Assembly: GCA_007130825.1 (NCBI GenBank)
Contig: SLRT01000149.1
Location: 1-40,547, forward strand
Length of the DNA stretch: 40,547 bases
DNA from: Syntrophomonadaceae bacterium
GTDB taxonomy: Bacteria > Bacillota > Dethiobacteria > DTU022
Direction of reading: 5' to 3'
The notes under the pieces are model-generated. The model was not told where the DNA came from and did not search any database. It saw nothing but the letters and a program-made list of their open reading frames with translations. The translations under genes and the position numbers were made by a program. How positions within the stretch are numbered: the first letter of the stretch is position 1; each line of letters begins with the position of its first letter. Positions 15,882 to 24,339 of the stretch are shown here, piece after piece.

Positions 15882-16369
15882 AAAAAACCGGAGTTCCTGA
15901 TGCAGATCAAATAAAAAAAATAACTCCTTCTCCGGGAAGGCTCAAAAAAGGTCCTGTAGCAGTAGTCGAATGTTTTCAAAGTATTCCCTGCGATCCCTGC
16001 CGTTATGCCTGCCGTCAGGAGGCAATCAAGGAATTTAAAGACATAAACGATCTTCCTGTAATCGATCATGATTTATGTAACGGCTGCGGGTCGTGTATCA
16101 GCAAATGTCCCGGCCTGGCTATTTTTGTAATCGATGATACCTACAGCGAAAAAGAAGGCCTGGTTAAACTGCCCTACGAATATTTACCCCTCCCCCGGCC
16201 CGAAGAAGAGGAAAACGGAATAGACACCGAAGGCTGGGAGGTATGCAGCGCCCGGGTAGTAAAAGTGCAAAATGCCAAAGTATTGGATCGCACACCGGTT
16301 GTGTGGTTGACTGTTCCCCGGGAGCACCTGATGAAAGTACGCAATTTTCTTAGAAAAGGCGGTGCATAA
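15875..16369 (+). CDS. 2x[4Fe-4S] protein of the dehydrogenase complex
   Basis: 164 residues with two cysteine clusters: C33-x5-C39-x2-C42-x3-C46 (the first is atypical) and the regular C68-x2-C71-x2-C74-x3-C78. The C-terminal half has no recognised domain. It likely moves electrons from the flavoproteins to ferredoxin or another carrier. AAAGGAGGTG lies 6 bases before the ATG, and the start overlaps the previous stop by 7 bases, indicating coupling. Such an extra subunit is absent from the aerobic sarcosine oxidases, in line with an anaerobe. Confidence 0.82.
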   Translation: MLEKTGVPDADQIKKITPSPGRLKKGPVAVVECFQSIPCDPCRYACRQEAIKEFKDINDLPVIDHDLCNGCGSCISKCPGLAIFVIDDTYSEKEGLVKLPYEYLPLPRPEEEENGIDTEGWEVCSARVVKVQNAKVLDRTPVVWLTVPREHLMKVRNFLRKGGA

Positions 16370-16370
16370 A

Positions 16371-16649
16371 ATGGAAGAAGATACCATTATCTGCCGTTGC
16401 GAAGATTTAACACTTGCCGATATCCGGAAAACGATTAAAAGTGGACACCAGAACCCCCAGGTAATCAAGCGCCTTACCCGTTGTGGTATGGGGCCCTGCC
16501 AGGGTAGTACCTGCCGGGAATTACTCTTAAAAGAGGTGGCATCAGCAGCGGGTAAAAGTGTGGGCGAACTGGAAATGACTACCTACCGGCCGCCGACCAA
16601 GCCGATTAAAATAAAAAGTATGTTAGGAGCCGACAAAGATGACAGCTAA
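16371..16649 (+). CDS. BFD-like [2Fe-2S] subunit
   Basis: 92 residues. Ligands C8-x-C10 and C38-x4-C43, then CQGSTC, follow the bacterioferritin-associated-ferredoxin-like domain that is usually the C-terminal part of the alpha flavoprotein in HcnB/SoxA relatives. Here it is a free-standing gene, starting directly after the previous stop with AAGGCGG before the ATG at 16371. Confidence 0.82.
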   Translation: MEEDTIICRCEDLTLADIRKTIKSGHQNPQVIKRLTRCGMGPCQGSTCRELLLKEVASAAGKSVGELEMTTYRPPTKPIKIKSMLGADKDDS

Positions 16650-17796
16650 AGCAGATGCAGTGATCATTGGCGGAGGTGTCCATGGATGCAGTATAGCTTA
16701 TCACCTGGCTAAAAAAGGATGGAAAAATGTTATCCTGTTGGAAAAAGGCACTCTTGCCTGCGGCGCAACCGGCCGCAGTGTGGCGGGAATTCGCCATCAG
16801 TTTGGTACGGAGATAAATATACGCCTGGCTAAAGAAAGCGTAAAGAGGATGGAAAGACTGGAAGAAGAACTGGATTACCCTGAAAGCATTGAATTAATGC
16901 AAAATGGTTACCTGATGCTGTCATACAGCGCAGAAGAACTGGAGCTTTTCCGCTGTAATCGAGACCTTCAAAAATCGCTAGATCCGGACAATCAAACTGA
17001 AATCCTCACCCCGGAGCAGGCAGCAGATCTTGTGCCTGGATTAAACCTCGAAGGGCTTTATGGGGCCTCATTTAATCGCCAAGACGGGCATGCCAGTCCA
17101 TTTCACGTTACCCAGGCTTATGCGGATGCTGCCAAACGATTGGGGGTGGATATTCGGACCGGGGTAGAAGTGACCGACATAAAAAAAGACCGTTCTCATG
17201 TAACCGGGGTTGTCACCGGCAAAGGTGAGGAGATAAGCGCCCCGGTGGTTATTGCAGCAGCCGGCGCGTACACTAAACCCCTGGGAGAAATGCTTGGCCT
17301 GGAAATTCCTGTTATACCGGAGCGTCACCAGGTTGCGGTTACTGAGCCGTTGGAGATGTTTTTAGGCATTATGGTTATATCTTTTGCCCACGGAGCATAT
17401 TTTAAACAGACTCCACACGGTAGTTTACTGCTGGGAGTTGGAGATCCGGAACGTGAGGTAAAAGATTTTAATGAACGATCCAGCTGGCAATTTTTATACG
17501 ATGTATTCGAAAAAACTACCTTTCACCTGCCTGTCCTTCGTGAGGCAAACGTAATCCGGCAATGGGCGGGACTTTATGACATGACTCCCGACTCCCAGGG
17601 TATCCTCGGGAAAACTGAAGTTGAAGGTTTTTATATCAACACCGGCTGGAGCGGTCACGGTTTCCAGTTAGCCCCGGCGGTGGGCCAGGTTATGGCTGAA
17701 ATCGTATCCGGGGAAAAACCGTTTATTGATGTTAGCTGTATGCACCTGGAACGGTTCGAACGTGGAGAGCTGATCCCGGAACCGGCCTGTGTTTAA
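16639..17796 (+). CDS. DAO-family FAD oxidoreductase, catalytic beta subunit (SoxB/HcnC/proline dehydrogenase beta type)
   Basis: 385 residues. The FAD-binding start AVIIGGGVHGCSIAYHLAKKG, ACGATGRSVAGIRHQFGTE, and the C-terminal NTGWSGHGFQLAPAVGQVMAE are typical of glycine/sarcosine/proline-oxidising subunits. This subunit should oxidise the C-N bond of a secondary amine or amino acid. It overlaps the BFD-like gene by 11 bases. Without biochemistry the substrate (proline, hydroxyproline, sarcosine or another N-methyl amino acid) cannot be fixed. Confidence 0.88.
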   Translation: MTAKADAVIIGGGVHGCSIAYHLAKKGWKNVILLEKGTLACGATGRSVAGIRHQFGTEINIRLAKESVKRMERLEEELDYPESIELMQNGYLMLSYSAEELELFRCNRDLQKSLDPDNQTEILTPEQAADLVPGLNLEGLYGASFNRQDGHASPFHVTQAYADAAKRLGVDIRTGVEVTDIKKDRSHVTGVVTGKGEEISAPVVIAAAGAYTKPLGEMLGLEIPVIPERHQVAVTEPLEMFLGIMVISFAHGAYFKQTPHGSLLLGVGDPEREVKDFNERSSWQFLYDVFEKTTFHLPVLREANVIRQWAGLYDMTPDSQGILGKTEVEGFYINTGWSGHGFQLAPAVGQVMAEIVSGEKPFIDVSCMHLERFERGELIPEPACV

Positions 17797-17812
17797 TAAT
17801 TGGGGAGTGATG

Positions 17813-18604
17813 ATGATTAACATATACGGCGGAGAAAGAGAATTCGGTTATTTGTCCGAAAACAGTGACGACAGGGTTATCCGCATGAAAAAGGGTCAGA
17901 ATTATGCTGGATACTCGGTGGGAATCCTGCATATCGATGATGTTTACTATCCACTTTTGCCCGGGAATGTGGTTAATGCTTACAGCTATGATTTTCCCGT
18001 TAAAATGAAGGCCGTGCCTGACCTTGATGTCCAGGGGCTGCTCAGTGGCGATTCCAGCCTGGGGGAACCGATTGTCAGGGCGGCAGTAGAACTGGAGAAA
18101 GAAGGGATCAGGGCCATTTCCGGGGCCTGCGGGTTCTTTGGTTTTTTTCAGAAACAGGTGGCGGAAGCGGTTGAAGTGCCGGTCAGCATGTCCAGCCTGG
18201 TCCAGGCCGGCTGGATTAAGACCACCTTGAAACCGGGTCAGAGGATTGGAGTATTGACTGCCGACCTGGCTTCGATTAATGACCGGCTCTTGGAAAGCTG
18301 CTACATCGAGGATCCCGGCATGCTGGTAATCAAAGATTTAAGGCATGGACCGCATTTTTCTGCGATTTTAGAAGGCATGGGCACATTTAACAACGGAGAA
18401 GTAAAAAAAGAAGTCACCTCTGCGGTCGTGGAACTGGTAAAAGAAAACAATGATATCGGGGCTATTTTGCTTGAATGCAGCGATATGCCGCCCTATGCCG
18501 CTTATGTCCAGAGAGCAGTTGGCCTGCCGGTTTTTGATTTCATTACCATGATCCGGTGGCTGCACTACGCGACAACCCAGAGGCCTTACACCGGTCATAT
18601 ATGA
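17813..18604 (+). CDS. Aspartate/glutamate/hydantoin racemase-family protein
   Basis: 263 residues from the ATG at 17813, which has GGGGAG 5 bases upstream. Two cysteines in the right positions for two-base racemisation are C106 (SGACGFFG) and C212 (LLECSDMPPYA). It is the last gene of the dehydrogenase operon. In this setting it may convert the D- and L-forms of the imported substrate or product, but the family also includes maleate isomerases and decarboxylases, so the reaction is open. Confidence 0.8.
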   Translation: MINIYGGEREFGYLSENSDDRVIRMKKGQNYAGYSVGILHIDDVYYPLLPGNVVNAYSYDFPVKMKAVPDLDVQGLLSGDSSLGEPIVRAAVELEKEGIRAISGACGFFGFFQKQVAEAVEVPVSMSSLVQAGWIKTTLKPGQRIGVLTADLASINDRLLESCYIEDPGMLVIKDLRHGPHFSAILEGMGTFNNGEVKKEVTSAVVELVKENNDIGAILLECSDMPPYAAYVQRAVGLPVFDFITMIRWLHYATTQRPYTGHI

Positions 18605-18608
18605 TTCA

Positions 18609-18869
18609 TCAGACTGCTTTTCTCGGTATGTTATATAATAGGTACCCTTTGGCCAGGAATAAGATAACAATACATAGTATCGCGGTAGAAATAACTTTGG
18701 CCGGGGAAATATGGTTGTTCAGGATTCCAGCATAAGCCCAGATGATAACCAGGCCTTAGGCAATATCCATGTCCCGCCTCATCCTGGTTATGCCGATCGC
18801 CGCTCCGAGCAGCACTACAATCATTAAAAGCAGGGACAGCCAGATCACGGAATAATGCCAGGCAAAGAT
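18609..18869 (-). pseudogene. C-terminal remnant of a TspO/MBR-like (tryptophan-rich) membrane protein
   Basis: Read on the minus strand from a TAG at 18870-18872 the frame gives IFAWHYSVIWLSLLLMIVVL, then a basic loop, then an in-frame TAA (18756-18758), then GLVIIWAYAGILNN and a last hydrophobic helix before a TGA. The WHY and VIIWAYAGI pieces resemble the last helices of TspO-like proteins. The N-terminal part is missing and a stop breaks the rest. I am moderately unsure of the family but confident that the segment is decayed coding sequence. Confidence 0.45.
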
Positions 18870-18879
18870 CTATAAAGCG

Positions 18880-19974
18880 CTAGGCCAGTCCTTTTTCCTT
18901 TAATATTTTTTCGTGTAACATTTTAAAGTTTTGAATTGGCGGTTGTTCTATATCTGCCCTTATTGTTAACTTGGCCGCGTCTGCAGGACACTTGGCAACA
19001 CAAACGCCACACCCTATGCACCAATCATTATCTGTCAAAGGGAAATTCTCTTTCATTGTCAGGGCGTCTACAGGGCATACCTGCAAGCAATGCTCACACC
19101 CTGTACAATCTTTTTGCTCGGTTACCCTTAAAAAATACGTGGCCATCAAGGTGTCTCGCGGTATCTTCCTTCGTTTTATACTACCCACGTTCCAGCATGC
19201 ACAACCACAGCAGTTACAGTTATGCTTAATTCCTTCAATACAGTTGTCAACAAAATGTACAAGGCCTGCCTGTTCACTTGTTTTAATTAAATTTCGTGCT
19301 TCTTGTTTTGTGATTTCTCTTCCTTGCCCGCTATCAATGAGATATTGGGCCATCTCGTCAAATTTTAAGCAAACCTCCATTGGATGTTCACAACTTTTTC
19401 CCAGTAGCTTCATGGCCATACGACAAGAACAATTTGCTACAGCAATTTGTGTGGCATTTGAAACAACCCAGTCCATCATGTGATAGGGCAAAACTGCTTC
19501 AATATCCTGGTTCGTCGTTTCGGTCGGCGGGATGTATCGCGAAGTCTTGGTTTTTGTACTGCCATAAGCTTCTCTGGTCACATTCCGGTTAAAATACTTG
19601 GCGATTGAGGCGGCCATCTTCCTATTATGTGGGTTTTCTTCACCTTTCCAAAAAAAAGTCTGGGGAAATCCGAAACCCACTTGATGGAGGGCATAGCCTA
19701 TTTCACCGCCACTGGTCCGCCCGGAAAATAAAAAACCTTTTTCATAAAGTGCTTCTAAAACAGGCACCAGTTTCTCTCTGGAAATAGCGCCTGAAGAAGC
19801 AATTACATCAACACTTACCGGCTGCATCGGGGTGACTCTGGTAGGAAACAGCAAAGCAACTTCTGCTTCCATGGGGGTCAAATTTGCTTTTAATATTTCA
19901 CGCAAATCATCGTTGTCCGGCATTCCCATTCCCAGGCGGGATAAATGGTAAGCCAGGTGTTCATATACATCCAC
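18880..19974 (-). CDS. Cysteine-rich 4Fe-4S dicluster protein
   Basis: 364 residues, 18 cysteines. The N-terminal 130 residues look like a helical, possibly winged-helix, region. A central block has C182, C184, C195, C202, C245 and the dense group C253, C255, C256, C258, C260. The C-terminus carries two standard ferredoxin clusters (C280/283/286/290 and C309/312/315/319). Proteins of this build occur in anaerobes as electron-transfer or maturation partners, but I know of no assigned reaction. A GTG start at 19974 follows GGGAG. It stands between decayed genes, with no obvious operon partner. Confidence 0.75.
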   Translation of the reverse strand: MDVYEHLAYHLSRLGMGMPDNDDLREILKANLTPMEAEVALLFPTRVTPMQPVSVDVIASSGAISREKLVPVLEALYEKGFLFSGRTSGGEIGYALHQVGFGFPQTFFWKGEENPHNRKMAASIAKYFNRNVTREAYGSTKTKTSRYIPPTETTNQDIEAVLPYHMMDWVVSNATQIAVANCSCRMAMKLLGKSCEHPMEVCLKFDEMAQYLIDSGQGREITKQEARNLIKTSEQAGLVHFVDNCIEGIKHNCNCCGCACWNVGSIKRRKIPRDTLMATYFLRVTEQKDCTGCEHCLQVCPVDALTMKENFPLTDNDWCIGCGVCVAKCPADAAKLTIRADIEQPPIQNFKMLHEKILKEKGLA

Positions 19975-20091
19975 TGTCGACCACTCCCTATATCTCAGCT
20001 TTCAACAAAACAAACACGATTAATCTGCTGCCGGAGTAACTTGAAACAAATAAGAGAAATTATCATCCGGCATATAAACCAAACTTAATTA

Positions 20092-20289
20092 CTATATTTC
20101 ATTCAAAACTTCTATAAATAGCTCCACCAGGTCAGGGTCAAATTGAGCTCCGGTGCATTTTTCAAGTTCAGCAAAAGTTTCTTTCCGGGAATAGCCGGTC
20201 ATCCGGCAGGCCTCAGGGTTAACTTCAAGGTATTTACCCCCTTTATCTATTACAAAAACTCCTACAGGAGCTTCATCATACTCCGATTC
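20092..20289 (-). pseudogene. PAS/HD-GYP protein remnant with internal deletion
   Basis: Between a TAA at 20290-20292 and a TAG at 20092-20094 the minus strand encodes a PAS beginning (EAPVGVFVIDKGGKYLEVNP and the following EACRMTGYSRKETF) joined directly to AELEKCTGAQFDPDLVELFI, which is the usual tail of an HD-GYP cyclic-di-GMP phosphodiesterase. The catalytic HD and GYP parts are gone and there is no start codon. A large in-frame deletion in a PAS-HD-GYP gene explains this. Confidence 0.6.
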
Positions 20290-20410
20290 TTATTGTTTAT
20301 CTACGTTGTGACCGGCAGAAGTTTATTTTTATCGGTGTTTCTTATACTGATCAGGGGTTTTGCTTTCTTTCTACTTCTGGCGGCCCCGGTCTATCCTTGC
20401 AGCAGGTCTT

Positions 20411-20662
20411 TTAAATCAGCTCATTTATGCTGCGGCAGACTTTTACTATATTTTCATTGTCATTAACTTTATGACTGTTTTCCAATTCATCCTCCGGTAT
20501 GGGGATAAGAGAAATACCTATTATTAATGTTATCAGTGAAATGGCAATTAACAATGCTGGTATCCTGACCGGCTTTTTTTTAATTATATTTCTCATTAAA
20601 AATATAAAAGCAATAGTAAAACCGGCTAAACCCACAATGCTTAAGATCATTCCTGGTTCCAT
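20411..20662 (-). CDS. Small two-helix membrane protein, unknown function
   Basis: 83 residues. The ATG at 20662 has GAAGGGAG about 6 bases upstream and is preferred over an upstream start lacking one. Two hydrophobic helices (about 6-25 and 35-54) are separated by a basic loop RNIIKKKPVR, followed by an acidic soluble tail. No family is recognised. Confidence 0.55.
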   Translation of the reverse strand: MEPGMILSIVGLAGFTIAFIFLMRNIIKKKPVRIPALLIAISLITLIIGISLIPIPEDELENSHKVNDNENIVKVCRSINELI

Positions 20663-20708
20663 TTTATGACTCCCTTCTATAAACATAATAAATCTTTTTA
20701 CTGATTAT

Positions 20709-20742
20709 AAAACCATCAGCATACAATTAGTCAAATGGTTTT
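20709..20742 (-). terminator. Candidate terminator downstream of kynureninase
   Basis: An 8-bp stem (AAAACCAT, 20709-20716, with 20735-20742) whose minus-strand end runs into TTTTATAAT, about 105 bases past the kynU stop. It is weak because the stem is AT-rich. Confidence 0.35.
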
Positions 20743-20847
20743 CATTACCTGCTAGATCTACTGGCGTATAAAGAGCTTCTTGGTGATAAAATTGTCGGAC
20801 AACAAAACTAATGACTAAATTATAGTTTATTAGCGTCCGTTGTCGGC

Positions 20848-22146
20848 TTAAGCAATAGTATCCCTGCTGTTCTCATATTTTTGATGCTCTTTTACATCAA
20901 TAATACCCTTTAAGCTTTGGACCACCTGCCATACTTCATGGAAGGTGTTGTAAAGAGCAATCGGAGCAAGGCGGATGATGTTTGGCGGCCGATAATCAGG
21001 GATAATGCCTCTTGCTTTAAGGGCTTTATTGATACTGGCGGCGTTATCATGCTCTACAGCTACATGCCCGCCTCTGCGTTTTATTTCGCGGGGAGTTCCT
21101 ACCCGGTAATTATAAGGGGTGCTGGTGAGTCCTATTTCTTCCAGGAGATATATTAAGTAAGAAGTGAGTTTCAGAGACTTTTCCCGCACACTATCAATCC
21201 CAGCTTCTGCAAAAATTCGCAAGGATCCTTCCAGTGGGGCGGTGCTCAGGAGTTGGGGAGAACTGATCTGCCAACCTCCTGCTCCATAAGCCTGTTCAAA
21301 CTCAAGCAGCATATCAAACTGCCTGTCTTTTCTATAACCCCACCAGCCAGCTAAAGAGGGCGTTTTAGTAAAATGTATATTGTTTACAAAAAGGCTTGCT
21401 GTTGCCCCCGGCCCTCCATTCATATGCTTATAATTACACCAGAGCGCAAAATCCACTCCCCACCGGTCAAAATAATGAGGGACTGCACCAATGGAATGGC
21501 TGCAGTCAAAACCAATGAGAATGCCTTGTTCATGTGCTTTCGCTGTCAGCAGCTCCATATCCAATAACTGTCCGCTTCGATAATATACGGAAGGAAGAAG
21601 AATTAAAGCTATTTCATCTCCCATATTTTCCAGGGAAGCGATGATGTCTTTTTCCTCAATCAAGCGGCTTTCGCTGCTTTTGATCAGGACAAGATGTTCT
21701 GCAGGATCAAGGTTTTTAATGTTGATCTGGCTCTCCAGGGCATAAATATCAGAAGGAAAATTCAGTTCGTCGGCCAGGATCTTTGTCCTTGAACCCCGGG
21801 GCTGATAAAAAGTACCGACAAGGGTATGGAGGTTAACGGTAGTCGATCCGGTGACAATTACTTCATCTTGTTTTGCCCCGACCAGCGGCGCCTGTAACCC
21901 TCCCAATTTTTCACCGTAATAGAACCAGGGATTTTCTTTATCCAGCCAGCCCCCAATACCCAGGCGTTTCCATTGATCCAACACCTTAAACAGGCTTTCT
22001 TCTCCATCTTTGGACAACAAGCCTAAAGAATTTCCATCCATATAGATCTTATTCGGTGGGAGGTGAAAACGCTTTCTGTAACCAGCCAGCGGGTCTTGTT
22101 TGTCCAGGTGCAGGGCTCCTTCTTTGCCGATATTAAAAACAGTCAT
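20848..22146 (-). CDS. kynU: Kynureninase
   Basis: 432 residues, full length. A PLP enzyme that cleaves kynurenine to anthranilate and alanine. YMDGNSLGLLSKDGEE near residue 35, FDCSHSIGAVPHYF, and CNYKHMNGGPG with the PLP-binding lysine, are the family's signatures. The C-terminal half (PPNIIRLAPIALYNTFHEVW) is also typical. The ATG follows GTGAGGC. There is no tryptophan or indoleamine dioxygenase nearby, as expected for an anaerobe; a formamidase-like gene lies 9 kb away. It may use kynurenine or a related aroyl-alanine taken up from outside. Confidence 0.93.
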   Translation of the reverse strand: MTVFNIGKEGALHLDKQDPLAGYRKRFHLPPNKIYMDGNSLGLLSKDGEESLFKVLDQWKRLGIGGWLDKENPWFYYGEKLGGLQAPLVGAKQDEVIVTGSTTVNLHTLVGTFYQPRGSRTKILADELNFPSDIYALESQINIKNLDPAEHLVLIKSSESRLIEEKDIIASLENMGDEIALILLPSVYYRSGQLLDMELLTAKAHEQGILIGFDCSHSIGAVPHYFDRWGVDFALWCNYKHMNGGPGATASLFVNNIHFTKTPSLAGWWGYRKDRQFDMLLEFEQAYGAGGWQISSPQLLSTAPLEGSLRIFAEAGIDSVREKSLKLTSYLIYLLEEIGLTSTPYNYRVGTPREIKRRGGHVAVEHDNAASINKALKARGIIPDYRPPNIIRLAPIALYNTFHEVWQVVQSLKGIIDVKEHQKYENSRDTIA

Positions 22147-22306
22147 TTTAAAGCCTCACTTTTTATTAATAAGTTTTACCTTAAGAAGTTTAATATATAG
22201 CAAGTGACCTTACTGGTTCATAGCTTTATTGTAACATATATCGTTTACATCTCCTCCCTTGCGGGAACAGGTCGCTTTTTATCTGTTTGCCTGAACCCGG
22301 AACAAT

Positions 22307-22336
22307 TCGACATCCATAACAAATAGTTGCTATAAT
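22307..22336 (+). promoter_or_regulatory. Sigma-A promoter with extended -10
   Basis: TCGACA (22307-22312), an 18-base spacer and TGCTATAAT ending at 22336. The -10 overlaps a possible ATG at 22335, which therefore cannot be the start; translation more likely begins at 22374. Confidence 0.6.
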
Positions 22337-22373
22337 GGCTCCAGATAATAACAGAAAGGACCTGGTATCCTCA

Positions 22374-23384
22374 ATGAACCGCTTTGATGAGCGCGATACG
22401 ATATTTTCCCGTTTGGAGCTTGTTCCTGGAAGCAAACAATACGACTCCTATTACACAAACCGTCCAGAGTTAAAGGATACAGACGATCGGCTTCGGACTT
22501 TATCAGCCGGTGTATATGCTCATGACCGGTCCAATATGGCCCGGATTGATTCAGCATTCCGGTTTTTAAAAGATATTCGGCCGCTTGCTCCAGGACCTGC
22601 CAAAGCCGAAAATTCTTCTCAAAATGCTATTTCGATCAAGGAAATCGAACAAGGGCTCCATGCAGCTGCTATGGATTACGGCGCCGTATTGTACGGTCAA
22701 GCTGTTCTCGGGCTGGAATGTTTTTATTCAGTGCGGGGCAGGGGCCCTGCATATGGAAAACCGGTAAATAACCCGCATCGAAACGCATTAATATTTGCAG
22801 TGGAGATGAACCGGGGAAAAATCTCCCATGCCCCGCGACCGGAAGAGGCAGTGGAAGTAACCCGGGCTTATGTACGCGTTGCGGTGATCGGAATGATTTT
22901 AAGCTATTTTTTAAGAGAACTGGGGTATGAAGCGCGCTGCCACATGGACGGGGAAAGCGAGCTTATCCTCCCGGCTGCGGCCCAGGTTGCCGGACTTGGC
23001 AAAATAGGGCGGATAGGGCTGCTTTTGACTCCTGATTTTGGTCCCCGGGTCCGTCTCGGTGCGGTGACCACGAACTTTCCAGCAGCTTCGTTTTCCGGAA
23101 GCAATTTGAACGAAGCACATCAGCCGGCAGATTATTGTGCCAGATGCGATCTCTGCGCCCGCCGCTGCCCGGGAAAAGCAATTCCTTTCAAAGCGGCCCT
23201 GGAAACGGGAAAAGTGGGGTTACAAAATACGACAGCAGCGAAAAAAGCAGATACAAACGTTGCTCCTGAAACAAAGAATTCACCATGGAAAATTGAGCAC
23301 AAAGCCTGTTTTGCCATATGGAAAAAATTCGGCACAGACTGTGGAATATGCGTGTCTGTGTGTCCTTATGGTGAAGCACAGTGA
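22374..23384 (+). CDS. Reductive dehalogenase-like (RdhA-type) iron-sulfur protein lacking a Tat signal
   Basis: 336 residues. NRFDERDTIFSRLEL and the QYDSYYTNRPELKDTDDRLR region resemble the N-terminal part of RdhA proteins. EARCHMDGESELILPAAA, AGLGKIGRIGLLLTPDFGPR and LGAVTTNFP are the cobalamin-domain motifs shared with RdhA and, more distantly, QueG. Two ferredoxin-type clusters close the protein: CARCDLCARRCPGKAI and W-x6-C-x9-C-x2-C-x3-CP. There is no twin-arginine leader or RdhB anchor gene, so it is cytoplasmic. Substrate unknown; the family also has non-respiratory members. Confidence 0.78.
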   Translation: MNRFDERDTIFSRLELVPGSKQYDSYYTNRPELKDTDDRLRTLSAGVYAHDRSNMARIDSAFRFLKDIRPLAPGPAKAENSSQNAISIKEIEQGLHAAAMDYGAVLYGQAVLGLECFYSVRGRGPAYGKPVNNPHRNALIFAVEMNRGKISHAPRPEEAVEVTRAYVRVAVIGMILSYFLRELGYEARCHMDGESELILPAAAQVAGLGKIGRIGLLLTPDFGPRVRLGAVTTNFPAASFSGSNLNEAHQPADYCARCDLCARRCPGKAIPFKAALETGKVGLQNTTAAKKADTNVAPETKNSPWKIEHKACFAIWKKFGTDCGICVSVCPYGEAQ

Positions 23385-23544
23385 TCATCTGCAGCTGTTT
23401 TTCAGAGGACGGGATTTTTACAACATTGTTTGCTTAGAAAATACCGCTTTCCCTTTTTATTATGTTTTTCATGACAACAGCAGCACACCTGGGATTAGTT
23501 ATGATGATAACGGTGATGTTGTCAACAACCCGTCACCCATGACA

Positions 23545-24339
23545 TTACTTGATCAAACGGCGGCGCATTAGTAACTGGGGCAGGGGGAAGATAAGCAGGA
23601 TGAAAATTATTAACCACATTACGTGGTAGATAAGTTCAGCGCTGACCAACCCTATCGTCAAAGCCCGCAGCAAGGCGACCACATGATAAAGGGGCAGCAG
23701 CCAGGCCAGCTGCTGCAGTATCTGAGGCAGTACATCAAGGGGGAAGAATACTTCGGAAAACAAGAACATGGGAGTGACGATCAGGGTAAAGAAATAGGCG
23801 AAATTGTCTATTTTAGGGACTATGCCGGTCCAGATCATGGCAATCTGGGAGAATACCAGTCCGTTTAAGACAAGAACAACGGGGGTGAACAAAGCCCAGG
23901 GAGAAAGGACCAGTCCCAGGGCGGCGATTACGCCCATTATTACTGTTCCGGAAAGCACACTTTTAAAGGTGCCGTAAAGGAGTTCTCCTACCACCACTTC
24001 TTCAAGGTTTATCGGGGTGGCTACGATAGCATGATAGATTTTTTGGAAATGCATCCGCACAAATGAATCGTAAGAACACTCCGCTGCTGCCGCCCACATG
24101 GCTGATGTAGCGACGATACCGGGGGCGATAAACTGGGTGTAACTCATACCCTCAATATCTTCAACCATTACGCCCAGGCCTGCGCCCAGGGCGGCCAGGT
24201 ATAGAAGCGGTTCGACTATGTTAAAGGCAATGTTGGTGGCCCAGGTTTTTCTAAAAACGATCAAGTTGCGGGCGAGCACTTTTAATGCCCACCGGTTAAC
24301 CGGGCTATAGTATGAAACCAGTTTCTTCAGTTTCTGCAT
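23545..24339 (-). CDS. ABC-2 type transporter permease (NodJ/DrrB-like)
   Basis: 264 residues with six predicted helices and the conserved middle segment APGIVATSAMW and a C-terminal LYHVVALLRALT-type motif of ABC-2 exporters. It is the membrane partner of the ATPase gene directly upstream, whose end it overlaps by 35 bases. The exported molecule (drug, polysaccharide or lipid) cannot be predicted. Confidence 0.9.
   Translation of the reverse strand: MQKLKKLVSYYSPVNRWALKVLARNLIVFRKTWATNIAFNIVEPLLYLAALGAGLGVMVEDIEGMSYTQFIAPGIVATSAMWAAAAECSYDSFVRMHFQKIYHAIVATPINLEEVVVGELLYGTFKSVLSGTVIMGVIAALGLVLSPWALFTPVVLVLNGLVFSQIAMIWTGIVPKIDNFAYFFTLIVTPMFLFSEVFFPLDVLPQILQQLAWLLPLYHVVALLRALTIGLVSAELIYHVMWLIIFILLIFPLPQLLMRRRLIK

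Noticed and set aside
20143-20466. Plus-strand hydrophobic 107-codon frame
   Set aside because: It is antisense to the PAS/HD-GYP remnant and to the small membrane gene; the hydrophobicity comes from complementing those sequences.
22284-22305. A 22-base stretch (TGTTTGCCTG-x-ACCCGGAACAA) also present near 29385-29406 with one mismatch
   Set aside because: One copy lies inside the PadR coding sequence and the other in an unrelated spacer, with no shared flanks; probably chance.
23516-23543. Possible terminator between the RdhA-like gene and the ABC permease gene
   Set aside because: The GGTGAT..GTCACC pairing is interrupted and has no T-run; not strong enough to list.
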